Part shown: piece after piece, positions 33,658 through 42,236 of the stretch
Numbering within the stretch: the first letter of the stretch is position 1
Layout of the letters: each line of letters opens with the position of its first letter
Assembly (NCBI GenBank): GCA_964461025.1
Contig: CAYWSE010000012.1
Span: 1 to 64,000, forward strand
Source: JAHBVL01 sp964461025
GTDB taxonomy: Bacteria > Chloroflexota > Chloroflexia > Thermomicrobiales > UBA6265
DNA length: 64,000 bases
Reading direction: 5' to 3'
The notes under the pieces: model-generated
Databases searched by the model: none
What the model saw: the letters and a program-made list of their open reading frames with translations, nothing else
What the model was told of the DNA's origin: nothing
Position numbers and translations under genes: made by a program

Positions 33658-35205
33658 TTGACGACGAAGAACTTCTACATTACGACAGCCATCGACTATC
33701 CAAATGCCGCCCCACACCTCGGGCACTCACTCGAAAAGGTAGCGGCCGACGTTATTGCCCGGTATCACCGCCTGCTCGGAGACAACGTCGCGTTTTGCAT
33801 GGGTCTCGATGAAAACAGCCAGCACATCGTACGGGCCGCCAATGAGAACAACGTGACGCCGCAGGAGTGGACCGACCGCATGGAGGTCGAGTTCCTCAAG
33901 GCGTGGAACGCGCTGAATATCTCTGTGGATTCGTGGACGCGTACAACGGAAGAGCGGCATTTCCGGGCGTCGACCGAGCTCTTCGAGCGCGCTGTTCGCA
34001 ATGGAGACATCTACAAATCGACCTATGCCGGTTGGTACTGCCCGAATTGCAACAACTACTACACCGAAGCGGAGCTCGTGGACGGTCGCTGTCCGGCGCA
34101 TCCGACGATCGAACCGGACTGGCTCGAAGAAGAGAACTATTTCTTTGCGTTGAGCAAGTACACGGATATCCTGAAGGAGCATTTCGCGGCGCACCCGGAC
34201 TTCGTGACGCCCGATGTCTGGCGGCCGGAAATGATGGCGCTGCTGGAGAGTGGCTTGAAGGATTTTTCGGTATCGCGGCAGGTTCGCGATGGTCAGAACG
34301 CCTGGGGCATTCCCGTGCCTGGTGATCCGGGTCATGTCATGTACGTCTGGTTCGACGCGCTGACGACCTATCTGACCGCGATCGGCTTTCCGGACGGTAC
34401 CGATCGGTTCGAGACATTCTGGCCTGCCGACTCCCAGATCATCGGCAAGGACATCACCCGTTTTCACTGCCTCTACTGGCCCGCGATGTTGATGGCAGGC
34501 GGATTGCCGCTGCCCAGGCGCATCGTTGTGCATGGCTTCATGACGCTGGAAGGGAAACGCATTTCCAAAACGACCGGCAACATCATCGATCCGGTCGAGC
34601 TCGTTGCCGAGCTGGGCGCCGATCCGATTCGCTACTACCTGATGCGAGATGTCTCGCTGGCGTCGGACGGCGACTTCTCGCGGGCCAACCTGATTCACCG
34701 CTACAACAGCGATCTGGGCAACGATCTCGGCAATCTGCTGAACCGCGTGGTCTCGATGATCGGCCGCTACCGCGACGGCGTGGTGCCGCAACCGGGCAAC
34801 TCAGGTGAACTGGAGCGGGATCTGCAATCGGTTGCTGCGGAGAGCAAAGCGCACGCCGAACGATTGCTCGAGGAATGGGATCTCGATGACGCCCTCAACG
34901 CAATCTGGCAACTGGTGCGGCGCACGAATCAGTATCTCGAAGAGCGGCAGCCATGGCGCATCGCCCGCGACCCCGAGCGTGCAAGCGACCTCGACACCAC
35001 GCTCTGGTCGGCGGCAGAAGGAACGCGTCTTGCCGGCTTGCTCCTCGCTCCGTACATCCCGGAAACGGCTGACAAGATCATGGCGCAGCTCGGCCTTCCC
35101 GCGCTCGAACAGGGTGACTGGAGAGCCAAAGGCGAGTGGGGATCGGTTGAGTTTGCGTCGGTTGGCACGCCGGAACCCTTATTTCCGAGGATCGAAGTCG
35201 AATAA
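33658..35205 (+). CDS. metG: Methionyl-tRNA synthetase
   Basis: A 515-residue class I tRNA synthetase that charges tRNA-Met. It has YPNAAPHLGHSLEKV (HIGH-type motif near residue 19), a CPNC...CPAH zinc knuckle in the connective insert, the WFDALTTYLTA segment, KRISKTTGN (KMSKS-type) near 299, and an anticodon-binding helical end. It lacks the C-terminal tRNA-binding extension, as in short MetRS forms. TTG at 33658 is chosen as start (AAAGG upstream, length fits family). An upstream GTG at 33619 would add 13 residues. Confidence 0.96.
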   Translation: MTTKNFYITTAIDYPNAAPHLGHSLEKVAADVIARYHRLLGDNVAFCMGLDENSQHIVRAANENNVTPQEWTDRMEVEFLKAWNALNISVDSWTRTTEERHFRASTELFERAVRNGDIYKSTYAGWYCPNCNNYYTEAELVDGRCPAHPTIEPDWLEEENYFFALSKYTDILKEHFAAHPDFVTPDVWRPEMMALLESGLKDFSVSRQVRDGQNAWGIPVPGDPGHVMYVWFDALTTYLTAIGFPDGTDRFETFWPADSQIIGKDITRFHCLYWPAMLMAGGLPLPRRIVVHGFMTLEGKRISKTTGNIIDPVELVAELGADPIRYYLMRDVSLASDGDFSRANLIHRYNSDLGNDLGNLLNRVVSMIGRYRDGVVPQPGNSGELERDLQSVAAESKAHAERLLEEWDLDDALNAIWQLVRRTNQYLEERQPWRIARDPERASDLDTTLWSAAEGTRLAGLLLAPYIPETADKIMAQLGLPALEQGDWRAKGEWGSVEFASVGTPEPLFPRIEVE

Positions 35206-35241
35206 GACATGGGGAGCAGAATTTCGAAGTGGTGGATACCG

Positions 35242-35769
35242 CTACCGTAGCCCCTTGGCTTTGAGCTCGTCCTGGAAGGTCACCAGCGGCATCACCAGCG
35301 TAAGCGGCCTGTTTTCGAGTGGTTCCGTCCCGTAACTGCCGTACCAGTTTGCCGCTCGTTCGCCTTTCGCATCAATGATCAGCAACACGCCACCAACCTC
35401 ACTGGCGGTGCGCAGACACCGAAGCGCGGCTGCGACGAGGAGTTGGCCGCCAAGACCCTGTCCTGCCACGGTGAGGTCGGTGGCGATGCGAGCAAGTCTG
35501 AATCCGGCTACCTCGTGACGGGCCAGTCCCTTTGTCATCTCTTCCGGCACCTCGTGATGCTCTACGGCTGAGGGCGTAACGGTGTAGAAGCCGAGAATCC
35601 TTTCCGGCGAGGCATCTTCGATTGCACAGAAGGTCTTGGCAGCGTTGGCTTCGTGGCTCTGTCGCGCATAGCGACGCAGGAATTCATTCATTTCCTCGTC
35701 GCCGCAATCGAATTCTTGCCGCAGGTGTGACTTCGCGATCGGCTCTTCGTGCCAAGCGGGTAACGTCAC
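35242..35769 (-). CDS. GNAT acetyltransferase toxin (TacT-like)
   Basis: A 175-residue GNAT protein of the toxin type, which in known systems acetylates aminoacyl-tRNA and stops translation. The start FDCGDEEMNEFLRRYARQSH is typical of this toxin family. The acetyl-CoA loop follows as IATDLTVAGQGLGGQLL, and the catalytic Tyr is likely in ANWYGSYGTEPL. The gene overlaps the DUF1778 antitoxin gene by 4 bp. It should be neutralised by that protein. It ends 37 bp after the metG stop on the opposite strand. Confidence 0.93.
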   Translation of the reverse strand: MTLPAWHEEPIAKSHLRQEFDCGDEEMNEFLRRYARQSHEANAAKTFCAIEDASPERILGFYTVTPSAVEHHEVPEEMTKGLARHEVAGFRLARIATDLTVAGQGLGGQLLVAAALRCLRTASEVGGVLLIIDAKGERAANWYGSYGTEPLENRPLTLVMPLVTFQDELKAKGLR

Positions 35770-36044
35770 AGCGTATCAGGCAGGGAGGCAATCGCCGCTC
35801 TCAGCTTGGCGTTGGGGGCAGGTGGGTGTTCGAGCAATTCCAGGATGCGCGTGAAATCGCGCGTGGACACCTTGACTGATTCCGCACGTTGGATAACCTC
35901 ATCTGCTTCTCGCAACGCCGTGCTCGTGACGAACTGTGTCAGGTCCATATTCTGAATGGCTGCCGCGCGCGCGATCCGTGCTTTGATAGCTGGAGTCACC
36001 CGAATCTGCATACGGTTGTTGGTTTCAATTGCCGCGCGCGCCAT
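35766..36044 (-). CDS. DUF1778 antitoxin (TacA-like)
   Basis: A 92-residue antitoxin. The N-terminal ribbon-helix-helix part reads RMQIRVTPAIKARIARAAAI and should bind DNA. The C-terminal helix (FTRILELLEHPPAPNAKLRA) should wrap the toxin. ATG at 36044 has AAGGAG six bases before, which rules out the longer frame. It is the first gene of the toxin-antitoxin operon, as usual. The promoter and an inverted repeat just upstream suggest autoregulation. Confidence 0.92.
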   Translation of the reverse strand: MARAAIETNNRMQIRVTPAIKARIARAAAIQNMDLTQFVTSTALREADEVIQRAESVKVSTRDFTRILELLEHPPAPNAKLRAAIASLPDTL

Positions 36045-36066
36045 CTCAGACTCCTTCGGAAACATC

Positions 36067-36087
36067 TGTACGCCTTGAAAGAGTACA
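36067..36087 (-). promoter_or_regulatory. Inverted repeat, likely operator of the toxin-antitoxin operon
   Basis: TGTAC at 36067-36071 and GTACA at 36083-36087 form an inverted repeat with an 11-base spacer. It lies between the putative -10 element and the antitoxin start, as expected for autorepression by an RHH antitoxin. Confidence 0.5.
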
Positions 36088-36107
36088 CGAATTCGCGGCG
36101 TAGTCAA
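36080..36107 (-). promoter_or_regulatory. Putative promoter of the toxin-antitoxin operon
   Basis: On the minus strand TTGACT (36107-36102) is followed after 16 bases by TACTCT (36085-36080). The -35 is good, the -10 is moderate, and the latter overlaps the inverted repeat. Confidence 0.45.
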
Positions 36108-36158
36108 GCGGGCAGTCATTGAAGGTAGTTCGGGGTTTTGTCTTGGGAGAAAAACAGC

Positions 36159-36196
36159 GACGCCCGGTGCAATTTGCACCGGGCGTCAGCTTTTTC
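36159..36196. terminator. Bidirectional intrinsic terminator
   Basis: A perfect 12-bp inverted repeat (GACGCCCGGTGC, 5-base loop AATTT, GCACCGGGCGTC). On the plus strand AGCTTTTTC follows. On the minus strand TCGCTGTTTTTC follows. It can stop transcripts from both sides. On the minus strand it sits after a foldable gene-free region and before the toxin-antitoxin promoter. Confidence 0.85.
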
Positions 36197-36682
36197 GATC
36201 GCTGCCGAGGAATACCAGCTCGACCGCGATCGAGGTCAAGCGTCGGAGAGGATAGTTTACAGAAGCGATCGTGCATCGATTGATGGACACGACGCATGGT
36301 GGAAGGAAGTTTGAGGTTTATCTGTGCCAGGCAACCGGCTAACGTCGCCCAAGGCGGCAAAGTCTGAATCCGAACGGTTCGGGCAAAGTCGAATCGTGTT
36401 TGCGCCGTCCGGAGGTCTCGACTACTGAGCATCAGCAGTCGATCGGAAAACCATCCACATCTTCACTTGTTAACGTTCCCCGCAGCCGTTGCCGGCCGCG
36501 TGCCGATCTCTTCATCAGCTTTCGTAGATGCATGATAACACGAGTTCGCGATATTTGCATACCCTTTTAGTGAGCAATTTCACAATTCGATTTTGTCTCA
36601 TCTTGAACGGTGCTGCCCGGGCACACTATTGGCCTAGCACAATGCGTGCCAGGCACTTTCGAAACATGTTTTGAAGCGAGGA
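36197..36682 (-). other. Gene-free region with candidate structured RNA
   Basis: No credible reading frame is seen in nearly 490 bp. The part next to the terminator folds on paper: CGATCGCT (about 36195-36202) pairs with AGCGATCG (about 36264-36271), enclosing a CTCGA/TCGAG hairpin. A second hairpin (GACTGCTGA/TCAGTAGTC, one G-T pair) lies at about 36418-36440. A possible minus-strand promoter lies near 36560-36590 (TTGTGA, 18 bases, TATGCA). A small RNA of some 350-400 nt ending at the terminator is possible. It does not match RNase P, tmRNA or 6S RNA motifs I know. Confidence 0.35.
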
Positions 36683-37801
36683 TCAGGAAGAGCAGCGACA
36701 GAGGAGGCTGGCGGCGACCTCGTCCATTTTCTCTTCGTTCAGCGAGTAGTACTTCATGCCGCGGCGAGGGGTGACGGTAATCAATCCGGCTCGCTCGAGC
36801 AGTGAAAGATGCCGGGATACCGCGCTCTGGGCGATGCCCAGTTTGCCGACGACTTCCTGCGCGTAGAGCTCTCCGGAGGCGAGCAGCTCGACGATCCGCA
36901 AGCGGTTCACGTCCGAGAGGGCCTTCAGCGCGTCAAGGAGGTTGTCCTCATCAAGGGGCGATGTCTCGTTGACATACTCGAGATGTCGCCCATTGGCAAC
37001 AGGAGTTGGTTGCACCCGTTTCAGGTACTCAGGGGCGCTGTAGTAGACGATCACATCGGGCGGAGCCACGATGTAGCTGACAAACGCCCCGAGGTACATT
37101 GTTGGGCAGAATATCACCCGTTCCAGCTCGCTGATCTTGGAGACGAGTGTCGACGGCAGGCGGTTGCCGGTCAGGTCCGAAAACGCCAGTCCAAAGCCCT
37201 GATTCGACGTACGTTCGGCCACGAACCTGGCCTGTTCCAGCGTGGCCCGATGCTCGGAAAAGTCCGTGGAGTACCCACCCCGGCAAATCGCCGAGAAGAG
37301 CGCCACGGTGCGTCGCTTGAGTTCGTGCGAGTCGGCGATCAGCGCGTAGGCGTCCTCCGGCGAGGCCGTCGTCAGCACCGGCAAGAGGTATTCCCGCCAG
37401 GCATCGACGTCGCCGATCGGATGGCTGGCGGGCCTGCTGCCGATGTCCTCATGCGCGCGACCGACGGCGTGTACTGCCATTTCCTGATAGTCGGCGGCGG
37501 GATAGTCGCTGAGCGTTTGCACGAGTCGTTCGCAATTGAGGTTCGCGCCTTCGCCAAATGGATCGAGGCGAAGGATGGGTTCTTCCATGTAGTGAAGCAA
37601 GCGACCGGAAAAACCATGCAGGAGGTCGAGATCGGATCGGACATCATGGGGAAGCGAACGCCGCGCCGCAATCAACTCCGGACTCAGACCGGAGCCAGGA
37701 ACAGCCCGGTACAGGAGCGCCATGTAAGAGAGGAGATCGAGAGGATTGGAAATGCGGTGCTGGAGCTGTACGATCGGACGACCGGCTACGAGTTCACCCA
37801 T
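36683..37801 (-). CDS. ArsR-family transcription regulator with large N-terminal domain
   Basis: A 372-residue protein. The C-terminal 90 residues form an ArsR winged helix (ALKALSDVNRLRIVELLASG, recognition helix LGIAQSAVSRHLSLLERAGL, wing VTPRRGMKYYSL). The first 280 residues are a helical domain not recognised in detail, common in large ArsR-like regulators of Actinobacteria and Chloroflexota, and may bind a ligand. The protein ends in LLCRCSS, with two Cys that could hold a metal. Its own promoter region contains two palindromes, so it probably represses itself. No obvious co-regulated partner is adjacent except the divergent region with the cupin. Confidence 0.88.
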   Translation of the reverse strand: MGELVAGRPIVQLQHRISNPLDLLSYMALLYRAVPGSGLSPELIAARRSLPHDVRSDLDLLHGFSGRLLHYMEEPILRLDPFGEGANLNCERLVQTLSDYPAADYQEMAVHAVGRAHEDIGSRPASHPIGDVDAWREYLLPVLTTASPEDAYALIADSHELKRRTVALFSAICRGGYSTDFSEHRATLEQARFVAERTSNQGFGLAFSDLTGNRLPSTLVSKISELERVIFCPTMYLGAFVSYIVAPPDVIVYYSAPEYLKRVQPTPVANGRHLEYVNETSPLDEDNLLDALKALSDVNRLRIVELLASGELYAQEVVGKLGIAQSAVSRHLSLLERAGLITVTPRRGMKYYSLNEEKMDEVAASLLCRCSS

Positions 37802-37842
37802 GAGTTGTCCGCTAACGAAACCGGAATACGAGGTCTACCGGC

Positions 37843-37876
37843 TTATCACTATAACGGCATAATCCTGACCGGTCAA
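37843..37876 (-). promoter_or_regulatory. Strong promoter with overlapping palindromes before the ArsR-like gene
   Basis: On the minus strand TTGACC (37876-37871), 17 bases, TATAGT (37853-37848). The palindrome TGACCGGTCA (37866-37875) covers the -35, and TTATCACTATAA (37843-37854, 4-bp arms) covers the -10. This is the layout of an autoregulated ArsR promoter. Confidence 0.7.
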
Positions 37877-37946
37877 CGCAAATTCAGGCACGATTGGCCC
37901 CCTGCTGGTGTTCAATCGTGCGACTGATCGTTGTTCTCCTGCGCCG

Positions 37947-38306
37947 CTAATCCATTCGATAGACGTCTCTGGGTGGCGTGAACACCTCGACGACCAGGCT
38001 GCCTTCAGGTCCGGCGACAGCGAAATGCTCGGTGTTTGCGGGGATCAGGTAGCCCTGACCTGGACCGACGTCGCGAGTCTCGGCGCCGATCGAAACCGCC
38101 AAACTGCCTTCGATGACGGTTCCCGCTTGCAGGTTCGTATGATGGTGCGGAGGAATCACCGCCCCCGGCGTCAGGCGCACCAGGCAAAGCATCAACGGAT
38201 CTTCGGTGACGCTCCACAGTTCGACACCGGGAAACGGGTGCAGTGGCGGGCGCTCGGCGATCGTCAGCCAGGGGCCCTGATTCTCCGCATTGTTCGCTTC
38301 GGACAT
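37947..38306 (-). CDS. Small cupin-domain protein
   Basis: A 119-residue single cupin. Motif 1 is PPHHHTNLQAGTVIEG, though with Gln-Ala where the metal-ligand Glu is usual. Motif 2 is PANTEHFAVAG with a conserved His. The protein is closely similar in layout to the cupin at about 1.1 kb but is not adjacent to an enzyme. ATG at 38306 has GGAAGGG directly before; the longer frame crosses the divergent gene start. It is divergent from the DUF2325 gene, 49 bp between starts. The function is unknown. Confidence 0.85.
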   Translation of the reverse strand: MSEANNAENQGPWLTIAERPPLHPFPGVELWSVTEDPLMLCLVRLTPGAVIPPHHHTNLQAGTVIEGSLAVSIGAETRDVGPGQGYLIPANTEHFAVAGPEGSLVVEVFTPPRDVYRMD

Positions 38307-38355
38307 GACCCTTCCTTCACGCTGCACATTGGCAGATCGTAGCATTCGCATCGCA

Positions 38356-39360
38356 ATGAATACGACACCCACACCATCGCACTCACCGGCGCCAAGCATT
38401 CTGACCAATGCCCAGACGCTGGTCGAGCGGGGAGAGCCTGATCGCGCGTTGAAAATCCTCGTCGCTGAATTGAAGCGCAAGTCGCCTCGTGAGGGCGCTC
38501 TCGAATTCTTCCTGCAGTTGGCCAAGGCTCAGCGCGATCCGGAAGCAACCAATCTGCTCATCGAAGGAATCCTTGCCGATGCTCGCGCTGAGATCTCTTT
38601 CCCGGTGCGTGTGGGCCTCTCCGAGATTCTCTTGACCGGTTCTGCGAGTAGGACAGAAGAGTCACGAAGACTTCTGACGGCTCTGTTCGAGGCGGCGCTT
38701 ATTGACGACGTTGCAGACTGGTCGCTTCTGCGTGCTCCCGCAATAGAGCGCATTGTCAGAGAATCGTTGTTGCCGCCAGGGGAGGCATTCTCGTTCGCCG
38801 CGACGCTCCTTTTCGTTCCCGAGCGCCTTGGCTGGCGAGATCTGGCGATCCAGACGGTCGTTCTCGCTGCGCACGAGCCGAATGCAGACCATGCGCTGAT
38901 CAGGGATGCCGAACGGCTTCTGCATGCAGCTGGTGAATCCCGGCAGGCATATGAACTCGAACGGACACGCAAACAGCGCTTCTCAACAATCAAGGCACAT
39001 GCGGAGGAGCCGGCCGAGCCACAAGAACCGTCGCTCGCAGGGCTCTCTATCACGATCGCCGGCGGTCACGCCGGTTTTCGCTCGATGCTCCGTGATGCGG
39101 TGGCGGAAGAGGGCGGAGAGGTCAGCGAGATTCCACCCAAGTTCGAAGCGGTCAGGCGCGAACGCGACGTCGCGGATGCGATGACCGGCGCCGATGTGGC
39201 CTTGGTCCTCACGTCGCAGATCGCTCACAGTACATCCGACCAGGTGGTTCGCGTTGGCAAGAGACTCGGTGTGCCGGTGCTCTTCGCGCCGACAACGAGC
39301 GTTAGCACACTACTCGCGACGCTGTCAGAGTGGCGAGCAGCATCGCGAGCAGGCATCTAG
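38356..39360 (+). CDS. DUF2325 protein with helical N-terminal domain
   Basis: A 334-residue soluble protein. The N-terminal 225 residues are helical and TPR-like (ILTNAQTLVERGEPDRALKI at the start). The last 95 residues match DUF2325: LSITIAGGHAGFRSMLRDAV, DVALVLTSQIAHSTSDQVV and VPVLFAPTTSVSTLLATL. The family is a Rossmann-like module without firm function, sometimes tied to regulation. ATG at 38356 is preferred because the longer frame overlaps the divergent cupin. alaS follows after 130 bp on the same strand. Confidence 0.75.
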   Translation: MNTTPTPSHSPAPSILTNAQTLVERGEPDRALKILVAELKRKSPREGALEFFLQLAKAQRDPEATNLLIEGILADARAEISFPVRVGLSEILLTGSASRTEESRRLLTALFEAALIDDVADWSLLRAPAIERIVRESLLPPGEAFSFAATLLFVPERLGWRDLAIQTVVLAAHEPNADHALIRDAERLLHAAGESRQAYELERTRKQRFSTIKAHAEEPAEPQEPSLAGLSITIAGGHAGFRSMLRDAVAEEGGEVSEIPPKFEAVRRERDVADAMTGADVALVLTSQIAHSTSDQVVRVGKRLGVPVLFAPTTSVSTLLATLSEWRAASRAGI

Positions 39361-39490
39361 ACTACCTGCGAACCGTTCCAGAGTTGTCGTAATCGCGTCG
39401 AGTTTGGCAGAATCGCGCAGCACGTTGTGAGAATTCTCGTTCTCGCTCCGATTTCTTGTGCCCGGCATTTTTCACCAGGACGTACGACGC

Positions 39491-42181
39491 ATGACATCTG
39501 AAGGAACACCGAGGCCGTCGTTCGGCCACCGGTGGATGAGCGGCGCTGAGGTTCGCCGGGCGTTCATCGACTTTTTCAACGAGCGGGGTCACCGGGAGAT
39601 GATGAGCTCCTCCCTCGTGCCGCACAACGACCCCACTGTACTCCTCACGACTGCCGGCATGCAGCAGATGACGCCCTACTTCCTTGGGCTGGAGACGCCA
39701 CCTTCGGTGCGAATGACCTCCGTGCAGAAATGTTTTCGCACGGTCGATATCGACGAGGTCGGTGACGAGAGTCATTGCACCTTCTTCTTCATGCTTGGCA
39801 ACTTTTCGGTCGGCGACTATTTCAAGCGAGAGTCGCTCGCCTGGTCGTGGGAATTCCTGACGGAGGTCATGGGGCTGGATGCCGACCGCCTCTACCCGAC
39901 GGTGCACCCGGACGACACCGATGCCTACGCGATCTGGCGCGACGAAATCCGCGTCCCCGAGGAGCGTATTGGCAAGCTCTCTGACAACTGGTGGGGTCCT
40001 GTTGGCCCGACCGGCCCGAATGGACCCGACTCGGAGATCTACTTCGATCTCGACCCGGATTCTGCGGACACCGGCGGCGGTCCGGGCGAGAGCGACCGCT
40101 ATCTCGAAATCTGGAACAACGTTTTCATGGAGTTCATGCAGGCTGCCGATGGTTCGCGCACGCCGCTCCCGAAGCAGAATGTCGACACCGGCATGGGGCT
40201 GGAGCGTCTGACCGCCATGCTCCAGGGCGTCAAGTCGATCTACGACACCGATCTCTACCAGTCGATCATTCAGCGAGCCGGTACGCTGGCCAACGTGCGC
40301 TACGGCGACGATCCTGACACCGACCGTGCCTTGCGCGTCATCGCAGATCACAGCCGCGCTTCGACATTTCTGATTTCGGATGGCGTTCTGCCTGGCAACG
40401 AAGGCCGCTCGTATGTGCTTCGTCGCGTGCTGCGGCGAGCCATCCGGTACGGCCGCCGTCTCGGTCTCGACAAGCCGTTTCTGTCCGAAATGTCCGACGT
40501 GGTGATCGGCCAGTTTGGCGACGACTACCCCAACCTGAAGGAACGTCGAAACCAGATCCGCCGGGTGCTCCAGCACGAAGAGGAGACGTTTGGCCGCACG
40601 CTGAATGCCGGTATGACCCGCTTCCAGCAGGAGGCGCAATCACTTCTGGCAGCGGCCGGTGAAGGACCAGAGCGGCTTTCGGTCGTCTTTCCTGGAGAAA
40701 CGGCATTTCGCCTGTACGACACCTTTGGCTTCCCGCTCGACCTGACCATCGATCTCGCCCGCGAACATGGGCTCTCGGTCGATCAGGCCGGATTCGACGA
40801 AGCGATGAGCCGCCAACGAGAAGTCAGCCGGGGCGGCGACGCGTTCCGCGACGCTTCACGCGACCGCGTTTCGCTTTACGTCGAGCATGGCGGTCCTCCG
40901 ACGGTCTTCACCGGCTATGCCGAAACGACCAGCACTGGAAAAGTCGTTGCGCTGCTCGGCGCCGATGGACCGCTGGAAACCGCAGATGCGGGGCAGGAGA
41001 TCGAGATCATCCTCGACCGCACGCCGTTCTATGGCGAATCGGGTGGCCAGATCGGCGACAAGGGTCAAATCAGAACCGAGACCGGTCTCATCAGTGTCGA
41101 CGACACGTTCAAACCCACTCCCGGTCTGTACGTGCATCGCGGCATCGTTGCCGAAGGGTTCATCCAGGTCGGAGAAACGGCCGATGCACGAATCGAAGCC
41201 GACCGCCGCAAAGCGATCATGCGGAATCACACCGCCACCCACCTGCTGCATCGAGCGCTGCGGATCGTTCTCGGCGACGAAGCGCACCAGGCCGGTTCGC
41301 TCGTTGCTCCCGACCGCCTTCGCTTCGACTTCACCAGCCTGGAGGCAATGTCGAGCGCCGACGTAGCCCGGGTCTCGGAGATCGTCAATGAGCAGGTGCT
41401 GGCCTCGGCGCCGGTAGCAACCGCTGAAAAGTCGTACGCAGACGCGGTCGAAGGAGGCGCGATGGCGCTCTTCGGCGAAAAATATGGCGACACCGTCCGT
41501 GTCGTCTCGATCGACGGCTTTTCCCAGGAACTGTGTGGTGGCACGCATGTCCGTCACACGGGCGAAGTTGGCCCATTCTTCGTCCTCTCTGAAGGGAGTG
41601 TCGCCGCCGGAGTCCGGCGCATCGAAGCAGTGACCGGCGCCGCGGCGATCGATCGCATGCTCAAGCAGCAATCGACGCTGGAGGGGCTGGCCCGCGATGC
41701 GAAAACGCCGTGGGCGGAACTGCCGGACCATGTCGCCGGATTGCGACAACGCATTCGCGACGCCGACCGCGAGATTGGCCGGCTACGAGGTCAACTCGCT
41801 GGTTCTTCGGTCGACGACCTCCTTGCTGCCGCCATCCAGATCGGCGACGCCCGTCTCGTTGCGGCGACCGTGGCCGTCGAGTCACGCGACGATCTTCGTC
41901 AACTCGGCGACCGGCTGCGCGACAAGATCGGCACGGGAGTCGTCGTGATTGGCGCGGCTGTTGACGGGCGACCAAGTCTCCTGGCCATGGTGACGCGGGA
42001 TCTCACGGAAAAGGGCGTCAAAGCGGGTGACATCATCCGCGAGATCGCCGGCAACATCGACGGCAAGGGCGGCGGCCGGCCAGACCTCGCCGAAGCCGGT
42101 GGCCGCAACGCCGACGGTCTCGAAAGCGCGATTGCCAAGGTCGAGCCTCTCGTGCGTTCAACTTTGAACTCGGGTTCGTGA
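39491..42181 (+). CDS. alaS: Alanyl-tRNA synthetase
   Basis: An 896-residue class II synthetase that charges tRNA-Ala and edits mischarged Ser or Gly. The catalytic domain has FFNERGHREMMSSSLVPHND, MLGNFSVGDYFK and TGMGLERLTAM. The editing domain has MRNHTATHLLHRAL and the zinc Cys in ELCGGTHVRHTGEVG near residue 681. The C-Ala domain ends in GKGGGRPDLAEAGG. ATG at 39491 is the best start; an in-frame codon 11 residues earlier exists. It leads a run of plus-strand genes that includes the baseplate-J-like protein and ruvX. Confidence 0.98.
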   Translation: MTSEGTPRPSFGHRWMSGAEVRRAFIDFFNERGHREMMSSSLVPHNDPTVLLTTAGMQQMTPYFLGLETPPSVRMTSVQKCFRTVDIDEVGDESHCTFFFMLGNFSVGDYFKRESLAWSWEFLTEVMGLDADRLYPTVHPDDTDAYAIWRDEIRVPEERIGKLSDNWWGPVGPTGPNGPDSEIYFDLDPDSADTGGGPGESDRYLEIWNNVFMEFMQAADGSRTPLPKQNVDTGMGLERLTAMLQGVKSIYDTDLYQSIIQRAGTLANVRYGDDPDTDRALRVIADHSRASTFLISDGVLPGNEGRSYVLRRVLRRAIRYGRRLGLDKPFLSEMSDVVIGQFGDDYPNLKERRNQIRRVLQHEEETFGRTLNAGMTRFQQEAQSLLAAAGEGPERLSVVFPGETAFRLYDTFGFPLDLTIDLAREHGLSVDQAGFDEAMSRQREVSRGGDAFRDASRDRVSLYVEHGGPPTVFTGYAETTSTGKVVALLGADGPLETADAGQEIEIILDRTPFYGESGGQIGDKGQIRTETGLISVDDTFKPTPGLYVHRGIVAEGFIQVGETADARIEADRRKAIMRNHTATHLLHRALRIVLGDEAHQAGSLVAPDRLRFDFTSLEAMSSADVARVSEIVNEQVLASAPVATAEKSYADAVEGGAMALFGEKYGDTVRVVSIDGFSQELCGGTHVRHTGEVGPFFVLSEGSVAAGVRRIEAVTGAAAIDRMLKQQSTLEGLARDAKTPWAELPDHVAGLRQRIRDADREIGRLRGQLAGSSVDDLLAAAIQIGDARLVAATVAVESRDDLRQLGDRLRDKIGTGVVVIGAAVDGRPSLLAMVTRDLTEKGVKAGDIIREIAGNIDGKGGGRPDLAEAGGRNADGLESAIAKVEPLVRSTLNSGS

Positions 42182-42236
42182 TCGTCGTGACGGTTCACAC
42201 CAGGCGGAACACTGCAACGGAGTCGTCCTCGGACCG

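Noticed and set aside
36301..36420. Resemblance to a c-di-GMP riboswitch (CAACCGGCTAAC and GGCAAAG words)
   Set aside because: The conserved blocks are not in the right order or spacing on either strand.
36046..36432. 128-codon minus-strand frame in the gene-free region
   Set aside because: It runs through the perfect terminator hairpin and over the antitoxin promoter, and it has no recognisable sequence.
36448..36460. Possible DnaA box (TGTGGATGG on the minus strand) as a sign of a replication origin
   Set aside because: A single 7-of-9 match without a cluster, AT-rich unwinding region or dnaA/dnaN nearby.
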